Shown here: positions 57,674 through 64,000 of the stretch, piece by piece
Layout of the letters: every line of letters begins with the position of its first letter
Numbering within the stretch: position 1 is the stretch's first letter
NCBI GenBank assembly: GCA_024636345.1
Contig: JAGXHG010000026.1
Coordinates: 49,918 to 113,917 of the forward strand
Direction of reading: 5' to 3'
From: Desulfobulbaceae bacterium
GTDB lineage: Bacteria; Desulfobacterota; Desulfobulbia; Desulfobulbales; Desulfocapsaceae
Length of the DNA: 64,000 nucleotides
The notes under the pieces: generated by a model
Told to the model about the DNA's origin: nothing
Database searches by the model: none
The model's input: the letters and a program-made list of their open reading frames with translations, nothing else
Made by a program: the position numbers and the translations under genes

Positions 57674-59755
57674 TTAGAACTTATGACATTTTACGCATTG
57701 ATAGCCTTTTTCAATATGTTTTTTATGCAGTTCTTGGCCGTTACTCCAGGATTTCGAGCTGTGGCAATCATTGCACAAATCGCTTTTTGGTTTTACAAGG
57801 CCAGTGGGTTCACTGGTATGACAGCTAGCACATGTCAGCTTAATATCTCCGCCGTTACTTGCCGCATGCTTGTTGTGCATAGACTCCCAAGACATGGATT
57901 TCTGTTCATGACACAAGGTACAGTTTGCGACCTTGGCCGGCCAGGTTTGATAACCCAGTTTGCCGAAGGGGACCATCTTGGTACCGTCAACAGTCTTACC
58001 GGTGCCGGCATGGCACTCGGTACAGGTAGGAGCCTTTGACTTTGGATCAACACCATGGGTGATCAGCATCTCGGCATTGGTTCTCACCATGGAGTAGTTA
58101 CCGGTCAGACCCTGCTCTTCCATGCCGGCCTGTACTGCCTTGTCAAAATCTCCAGTCATGAACATATCCATGATCACCGGTGGAATAATTTTGCCGCTTT
58201 CATGCAGAGGCATGACTGACCAGTGGTCCTTGATGGGCACGATCTTGGACTTGCCGTCAAAGACCTTACCATTAGCCTTGGCCATGGTGTAGGTGCCGTC
58301 CGCATTTTTCGCGATTGTTTCGCCAACATTGTAAACGTAGGAGGTACCATCGAACCAGCGATACTCTGGCTTCACATTGGCAACCTTGATCTCTTCTCCG
58401 ATATAGCCGCCCTGCCCAGCACAGAATGCCTGATTCCAGACGGGATTCAGCCAGTCACGGGACATCTCAGTGGCGCCGCCCTTGCCAAATGTACGGATAT
58501 GGCAGGTCTGGCATCCTACCTGGCCATTGGCATGACGGTTCAACACAGAGTTGTCATGAGGCGAAGTAGTATGACAGGTGGTGCATTTCGGATCAGCTGC
58601 TTCGCTCTGGCGCAGATCTATGCCGCGACCGCCTATCTTGTGATTCGTCGTCACATGGCAGGAGGTACAGGTCATATTTTGGCCGCCCGCATCGGGGGAC
58701 ATATGCACGTCTTCGGTGACCGTGGGGTTTTTAGTGCTCAGGCCCATGTCACCCCGTTTGGTCCAGTCACCGCCGCCAGCCTTGGCATGGCAACGCAGAC
58801 AGGAGGTCCTGGTCGGTTTGTGGACGTTTTGTGCCAGAGATTCCATGGTTGTTCCCGCAGGCATGAGCGAATAGTCAGGAACCGTTGTATAATTTCCCTC
58901 TGCGTCCTGGGCACCGAAAAAGTATGTCTTTATTTTACCATAGATATCAGTGACAGTAGTAGGATTGGTCGTATCGGCAACCGTCGTGCGTTGGTAGGTA
59001 TCACTATGGCACATGAGGCAGTCAACGTCATTAACATCCGGCGGATGCGGGGCATTGCCGTCGGCCCGTACGTGACAGGAGTAGCAGGCGCCCTTTGACG
59101 ACGGGGCGTAGGTACAGAAGGTGTTGATGCCGCCAACCGCCTTACCGAGAACCTGGCCAGGGGCATTGCTTAATTCAGGTGTTGGTCCTGACCATTGCAT
59201 GTGCAAACTGTTCAGCATCTCCTCGGCCTCTATCTGATGACAGGCTATACAGGTCTGAGGGCCTTCGTAGTTGGAGATGGCCAGATGCTGGGGAATACTT
59301 CCAGTGGGTGGTGGAACTACGACTGGTGCAGGCTCTACCGGTGGAGGATCAACTGGCGGCGGCTCGACCGGTGGTGGCTCTACAGGCGCACTGGCAACAA
59401 CAAGAAATTGGCTTGTTTTGGTCACTTTATGGCTTCGACTGTCCGTCAGATAACACTTATAATCCCAGTTACCGGTTTTTTTAGTGGCGGGGATAGTGTA
59501 ATCATACGTTGCACTCATGCCATTGATTCTCATTGACTTCTGGGACACAAGTGTTGAGTGAGATGTGTCATACACCCAAATTTGAGCCGTATTCAGTCTG
59601 CTCGACCAGTCACCTGTCGCTTTACAGGTAAAATGGACCGTTTTGCTGAGAACCGCCGGGCTTGGACTGAATGACATGTCAATCGTCCGATCCTCTGCAA
59701 ATGCGTTAGTGGCCAACAAAGTGAAGGCCGCAAATACCAATACTGTTTTTTTCAT
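57674..59755 (-). CDS. Multiheme c-type cytochrome, OTR (octaheme tetrathionate reductase)-like, 12 CxxCH, with N-terminal Ig-like domain and Pro-rich linker
   Basis: Twelve CxxCH counted; CHAKAGGGDWTKRGDMG..DVHMSPDAGGQNMTCTSCHVTTNHKIGGRGIDLR. Confidence 0.9.
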   Translation of the reverse strand: MKKTVLVFAAFTLLATNAFAEDRTIDMSFSPSPAVLSKTVHFTCKATGDWSSRLNTAQIWVYDTSHSTLVSQKSMRINGMSATYDYTIPATKKTGNWDYKCYLTDSRSHKVTKTSQFLVVASAPVEPPPVEPPPVDPPPVEPAPVVVPPPTGSIPQHLAISNYEGPQTCIACHQIEAEEMLNSLHMQWSGPTPELSNAPGQVLGKAVGGINTFCTYAPSSKGACYSCHVRADGNAPHPPDVNDVDCLMCHSDTYQRTTVADTTNPTTVTDIYGKIKTYFFGAQDAEGNYTTVPDYSLMPAGTTMESLAQNVHKPTRTSCLRCHAKAGGGDWTKRGDMGLSTKNPTVTEDVHMSPDAGGQNMTCTSCHVTTNHKIGGRGIDLRQSEAADPKCTTCHTTSPHDNSVLNRHANGQVGCQTCHIRTFGKGGATEMSRDWLNPVWNQAFCAGQGGYIGEEIKVANVKPEYRWFDGTSYVYNVGETIAKNADGTYTMAKANGKVFDGKSKIVPIKDHWSVMPLHESGKIIPPVIMDMFMTGDFDKAVQAGMEEQGLTGNYSMVRTNAEMLITHGVDPKSKAPTCTECHAGTGKTVDGTKMVPFGKLGYQTWPAKVANCTLCHEQKSMSWESMHNKHAASNGGDIKLTCASCHTSEPTGLVKPKSDLCNDCHSSKSWSNGQELHKKHIEKGYQCVKCHKF

Positions 59756-60052
59756 TATTCCTCCTGATTGTTCAATTTGCAGAGTCAAACTCAAGCCGCT
59801 ACCATTGTAACGGCTTACCATTATTGATGAGTCTTCTCCACCACTACTTTCATATTATTACCGTAAAATCAGCAATATCCAGTTATAAGATCGCATATAA
59901 AAATCATATAATAAATATAAACATTGGCCAGCGACAAGCCTCTTTTATCGATTCCGTCTTATCCATGCACTGGGCTGAATATCGCACCAACTCCAGGAAA
60001 GCAAAGCTAGATGCACCTCAGTTCCAAACTGAACCACTCGTGCAGGGAATTA

Positions 60053-60093
60053 AAAAGAAGGCCACCCCGCTTGTGCAGAGTGGCCTTTTTTTT
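60053..60093 (-). terminator. Rho-independent terminator of the downstream-strand cytochrome gene
   Basis: AGGCCAC / GTGGCCT stem flanked by A/T runs. Confidence 0.65.
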
Positions 60094-60112
60094 AGAGCTT
60101 ACAGAACGTTAA

Positions 60113-62008
60113 TTATGGTTTGCAGTGATCATAATAATTGTTATCTACAAACTCACTGATGGCGGCACTGTTTTCGGTGCCGTCAGGGTTACAAGGTTCG
60201 GTCAGACCTCTCTCGGGCCGCTTAATATCATGACAGAAGGTACAGCCGATTCCGGAACCCTTCTGGGTATGGGCATGCATCTGTTCCCAGTCACGTTTGA
60301 GGGACTTTTCGGCATGGCACTGGCTGCAGATGATGGCCTTGTCCGCCGCATTGATCACGCCGTTCTTGTCGGCATCCTTCAAAGCATAGCCGATTTTGTC
60401 GAGCTTGCTCTTGGTTTCAATGAGGAAGTTCCTGCTGGCATGATGGCAGCTGGTACATGCGGCCACACTGGCTGCCGGGCTCACCCCGTGGTTAATGGCC
60501 ATTTCCGCTTCCAGCCACTTCCACTCATGACTGCCGGAGAAACCTGCATAGGTCTTACCCCTTTCGGCCGCCTCGTTAGAGAGTCCGGTCTTAAACTGCC
60601 AGACCACATCATAGGGAATAACCTTGCCGCTATCGGCGCCGGAACTCATCACCGCCATATTGGACCGATGACGCTTGATGGGTACGAGCTTGCTGATTCC
60701 CAAGATCCCATTAATACTACCGTTGGCATCAGCCTGCATGAGAGAACCGCTGATAGGATCAACTGTGGTACGAAGGACATCACCCAGTTTGTAGACATAA
60801 CTGGTGCCATCAAAAAAGACATGATCGGGAGCAACATTGGCCACCTTAATCTCCTCGCCAGCCCAAGCACCCTGACCGCCGCATAAGGCCTGATTCCAAT
60901 GAGGAAGGGTCCAGTTACGCGTCATCTCCGTTGCCCCGCCCTTACCAAAGGCCGGGATATGACAGGACTGACAGGCGACACGTGCAATATGCCGATCCGG
61001 CTCGGAACGACGACCAGCAGCAGCATGACCACCGTTGTCCATGCCGACATGGCACTCAACACAGGTCTTCACTGATCCGCCTTCTGTCGGACGCAAATCA
61101 ATACCACGCCCGGGGATCTGATGATTGGTTGGGGTATGACAGCTCGTACAGCTCAGGCCGGCACCGCCATTGGCGGTAGAGGCCAGATGGACATCCTGGC
61201 TGCTGGTTGGATTGGCGCTGTTCAGACCGATATCGCCGCGTTTGGTCCAGTCACCGCCGCCAGCCTTGGCATGACAACTCAGACAGGTGGTGGTAGTTGG
61301 CCGATGCACGCCTTGGATCAGATTAAGGGCGGTGAGACCGGGCATGGCGGGCCAGTTAAAGGTGACATAAAATTCGCCGGTGGCGTTATCTTTGTCAGAT
61401 GGTTTGTAGGTCTTGGTGGTTCCCTGCCAGTCAACAACAGTATCCCAATTGGCGGGATCAGGATCACCCGGCCAGGAGCGTTTGTAGGCATCATTATGAC
61501 AGGCAAGACAATCGATATCGGCCGCTGTCACATTTTCAAATTTGCCGAGAGTGGGATGACAGGTCAGACAGGCAGCCCCGGCTTGAGCCGGATTGGGGTA
61601 GCTGCAGAAGGAATTGATTTCATTTAATTTCTGACTGAGCCCTGGGCTATTGGTGACATTCGGGGATAAGGTTGGCATCATGCCATGCAGCGAGTTCATG
61701 GCTGTAAAACCATCGCCATCGTGACATGTTAGACATTTGGCAGTTACCTGGGCCGGAGTGGTAAAGGTGCCGGTTATACCGGCATGGGGATTGGTCCCCC
61801 CTCCACAGCCACCAACGGGTTCTACTGCGCATACGCCGCAGGTATTGAGAACCCAGACGGTGGGATCATTATCATTACAATCAGCCGAAGCCGCGTGACC
61901 ATCTTTATCAACATCTACTACTGGTGCTGGCTTGCCTGCGAATACATCCTGGGCACCGAAGCCCGCTGTAATCACAAGAGCGCACAGCAATGCTCTTCTT
62001 TTTTTCAT
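60113..62008 (-). CDS. Multiheme c-type cytochrome, OTR-like, 10 CxxCH, with N-terminal Asp-rich Ca-binding-like segment
   Basis: Ten CxxCH counted; shares CHAKAGGGDWTKRGDIGL..DVH..CTSCHTPTNHQIPGRGIDLR with the neighbour; DKDGHAASADCNDNDPTVW N-terminus. Confidence 0.9.
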   Translation of the reverse strand: MKKRRALLCALVITAGFGAQDVFAGKPAPVVDVDKDGHAASADCNDNDPTVWVLNTCGVCAVEPVGGCGGGTNPHAGITGTFTTPAQVTAKCLTCHDGDGFTAMNSLHGMMPTLSPNVTNSPGLSQKLNEINSFCSYPNPAQAGAACLTCHPTLGKFENVTAADIDCLACHNDAYKRSWPGDPDPANWDTVVDWQGTTKTYKPSDKDNATGEFYVTFNWPAMPGLTALNLIQGVHRPTTTTCLSCHAKAGGGDWTKRGDIGLNSANPTSSQDVHLASTANGGAGLSCTSCHTPTNHQIPGRGIDLRPTEGGSVKTCVECHVGMDNGGHAAAGRRSEPDRHIARVACQSCHIPAFGKGGATEMTRNWTLPHWNQALCGGQGAWAGEEIKVANVAPDHVFFDGTSYVYKLGDVLRTTVDPISGSLMQADANGSINGILGISKLVPIKRHRSNMAVMSSGADSGKVIPYDVVWQFKTGLSNEAAERGKTYAGFSGSHEWKWLEAEMAINHGVSPAASVAACTSCHHASRNFLIETKSKLDKIGYALKDADKNGVINAADKAIICSQCHAEKSLKRDWEQMHAHTQKGSGIGCTFCHDIKRPERGLTEPCNPDGTENSAAISEFVDNNYYDHCKP

Positions 62009-62554
62009 ATTTTTCCCCTCAGATATTGGTTAATAACTTTCCTTGTTACAACAGCTTGACACCTTTACTGCTTGCAAACTGGCGCACACCTCCATATTGA
62101 AATTTATTTTTGTTGTTTCTCCCCTGATCGGGGAGCTGAAAGCAAAACCATAAGGTTGAAACTATTATAAAAAGAAGCCCGGCCTTGTGCGCCAATCAGG
62201 CAATTTATCGTATTCAGGACTACTTCATTAAAAGCAATTTTAATGCCAATATTCAAAAAAACTATTCATCGTTTAGTATCAGCATGTTATTGATCTCTGC
62301 TTGGAATCGTGTGGGTTCCAGGCAGAGTCGCAACTGTTCAATTATCAACACCAAGAACTTGGGCATAACATTAAATTACTGATTTTTAAGTATTTTTTCT
62401 CTAATAAAAAAGTTGTTCAAATTTCGACAGATCACGAATAACAGCGGCTGATCGTGAGAAGAGGGGGGTGTGGCGGGATTGGGCCGGGTCAGACTGTTGT
62501 TCAATTTTCAACAGGTCAGTTCAGCAAGTCAAGAAAAAGCCTTGCTGTCCACGG

Positions 62555-63931
62555 TTATGAATCAGTTTTAACAATGTCGTAATGTTTGATTTTACTGTAG
62601 AGGGTGCCCCGGGCAATGCCGAGTGCTTCGGCGGCCTGTGACAGGTTCCACTGTTTTCCTTCAAGGACTTTGCGAATCACTTCGGCTTCGATTTCGGGCA
62701 GGGAGCTGGAGCTCAGTTGAAGGGAAAAATCTTTCTTAGCGGCGACGGCCTGGCGCAGTTCATCGGGGAAATATTCGAGACGCAGTTCGCTGCCGGGGCA
62801 GAAGGCCACGGCGCGCGAGATGGCATTGGACAGCTCGCGGACGTTACCTGGCCAGGCATAGGCACAGAGCAGGTTCATGGTGGCCTGGTCAACGGAGCTG
62901 ATCTGCTTGCCGCTCGTGCGGTTGAACTTGCGCAGAAAAAAATTGACGAGCAGCGGAATGTCGGATTGCCGCTCGCGCAGGGGCGGCGCGGTGAGGGTGA
63001 CGACATTGAGCCGATAGAAGAGATCCTCGCGGAAGGTTTTTTCGCGCATGGCGGCCGCCAGATCTTTATTGGTGGCACAGATGATGCGAGTATCGACCTG
63101 GATGGTTTCGGTGCCGCCGACCCGGTGAAAGGTGCCCAACTCGAGCACCCGCAGCAGGGCAACCTGGGTCTGCAAGGGAATCTCGCCGATTTCGTCGAGA
63201 AAGATGGTACCGCCTTGAGCAAGCTCAAAAAAGCCTATTTTACGGGCTCCCGCATCGGTAAAGGCACCTTTTTCATGGCCGAACAGAGCGCTATTGATGA
63301 GGCCCTCGGTGAGGGCGGCACAGTTGACCGGGACAAATATCTGGTCCCGGCGGGCACTGCGGGCGTGAATGGCTGCGGCGATCAGTTCCTTACCGGTGCC
63401 GCTTTCACCGCGAATCAGGACGGTGATGTTGGTCGGGCCGATGCGTCTGATCCCCTCGAACAGTTCATACATGGCGGGATCCTGGCCAACCAGCTGTTCA
63501 AAATGGGCCTCTTTCTGCCCTTCTTCGTTATTATCAAGCAAACGGCGATGCTGGAGGATTTTTTCCATCTGCATCTGCAGCGTGGTGACATCAAATGGCT
63601 TGAGAATATAGTCGTAGGCACCCGCCTTCATCGCCCGGACCGCTTCATTGGCCGAATTGACACCGGTGAGGATCAAGACGAAAATCTCAGGATAGCGCCG
63701 GTGAATTTCCTGCAGCAGGGCGATGCCATCCATGCCGGGCATGCTCAGATCAGTCAGGACGATATCGGCGCGCCTGGTTTCAAGCATGCGCAGGGCGGTC
63801 GGGCCATCCTCTGCGGTTTCAATCGAAAACCGTTGATCCTCCCCCATTTCCCGACAAAAAATATTGCGGTAGGCCGCTTCGTCATCCACATAGAGAAGGC
63901 GGGTTTTTTTCTCAACCACGGTGGTCTCCAT
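62555..63931 (-). CDS. Sigma-54-dependent NtrC-family response regulator
   Basis: Receiver [36 protein letters not shown]; Fis-type HTH C-terminus. Confidence 0.93.
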   Translation of the reverse strand: METTVVEKKTRLLYVDDEAAYRNIFCREMGEDQRFSIETAEDGPTALRMLETRRADIVLTDLSMPGMDGIALLQEIHRRYPEIFVLILTGVNSANEAVRAMKAGAYDYILKPFDVTTLQMQMEKILQHRRLLDNNEEGQKEAHFEQLVGQDPAMYELFEGIRRIGPTNITVLIRGESGTGKELIAAAIHARSARRDQIFVPVNCAALTEGLINSALFGHEKGAFTDAGARKIGFFELAQGGTIFLDEIGEIPLQTQVALLRVLELGTFHRVGGTETIQVDTRIICATNKDLAAAMREKTFREDLFYRLNVVTLTAPPLRERQSDIPLLVNFFLRKFNRTSGKQISSVDQATMNLLCAYAWPGNVRELSNAISRAVAFCPGSELRLEYFPDELRQAVAAKKDFSLQLSSSSLPEIEAEVIRKVLEGKQWNLSQAAEALGIARGTLYSKIKHYDIVKTDS

Positions 63932-64000
63932 TGTCGGTGCGGATCAGATTTGCTGAGAACGGAATCGCTGCGTTCGGGTCACGTGGTTTTGCTCTCAGAT

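Noticed and set aside
58223-59098. 291-aa plus-strand ORF (and 60125-60886) over the cytochrome genes
   Set aside because: Antisense to the regularly spaced CxxCH coding sequence on the minus strand.
59271-59453. Short tandem repeat ggtggaggatcaactggcggcggctcgaccggtggtggctct
   Set aside because: It encodes the PVEPPP linker of the minus-strand cytochrome; an ordinary low-complexity linker.
62060-62090. Possible sigma-54 promoter (revcomp TGTGCG-N5-TTGCA) upstream of the decaheme cytochrome
   Set aside because: The invariant GG of the -24 element is absent; too weak to call.

Overview
The window looks like a chromosomal segment from a Desulfobacterota-type (Desulfobulbales-like) bacterium; that assignment is inferred from gene content only. 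From left to right: (1) the end of an O-antigen/surface-glycan locus with rfbH-, rfbC- and epimerase-like genes, radical SAM proteins, FkbM methyltransferases and glycosyltransferases, including an AT-rich stretch at about 5.5-9.3 kb; (2) a reverse-strand pseB/pseC/pseF plus C-methyltransferase block (9.6-13.8 kb) bracketed by two degraded IS481-like transposase 3' ends; (3) two Maf/DUF115 flagellin glycosyltransferase genes, flagellin behind tandem sigma-28-like promoters, flaG, fliD, fliS, an flgN-like gene, two PilZ genes, fliK-like and flhB-like genes, then Trm112 (missed by the ORF track), proC and nadK; (4) a 13-kb cell-surface gene run with a ~2000-aa SdrD-B/beta-helix protein, three consecutive cupredoxin/multicopper-oxidase-like proteins whose canonical copper motifs are divided between two polypeptides, a lipoprotein, an S8 protease and an SBBP-repeat protein, with a shared C-terminal FPWxxFxPAIxG-like tail on three of them; (5) housekeeping genes (NtrC-type regulator, PHP phosphatase, FlgO-like lipoproteins, L,D-transpeptidase, Crp/Fnr, mpl, pntAA/AB/B, tilS, fetAB), with genome-decay scars (tilS 3' remnant, fused Mut7-C/acyl-CoA ligase remnants) and two MITE-like elements; (6) two OTR-like multiheme cytochromes (12 and 10 CxxCH) followed by an NtrC-family regulator. 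I saw no rRNA, tRNA or CRISPR array. The best candidates for something undescribed are the split multicopper oxidase and the shared C-terminal tail in the 28.8-42.1 kb surface cluster.
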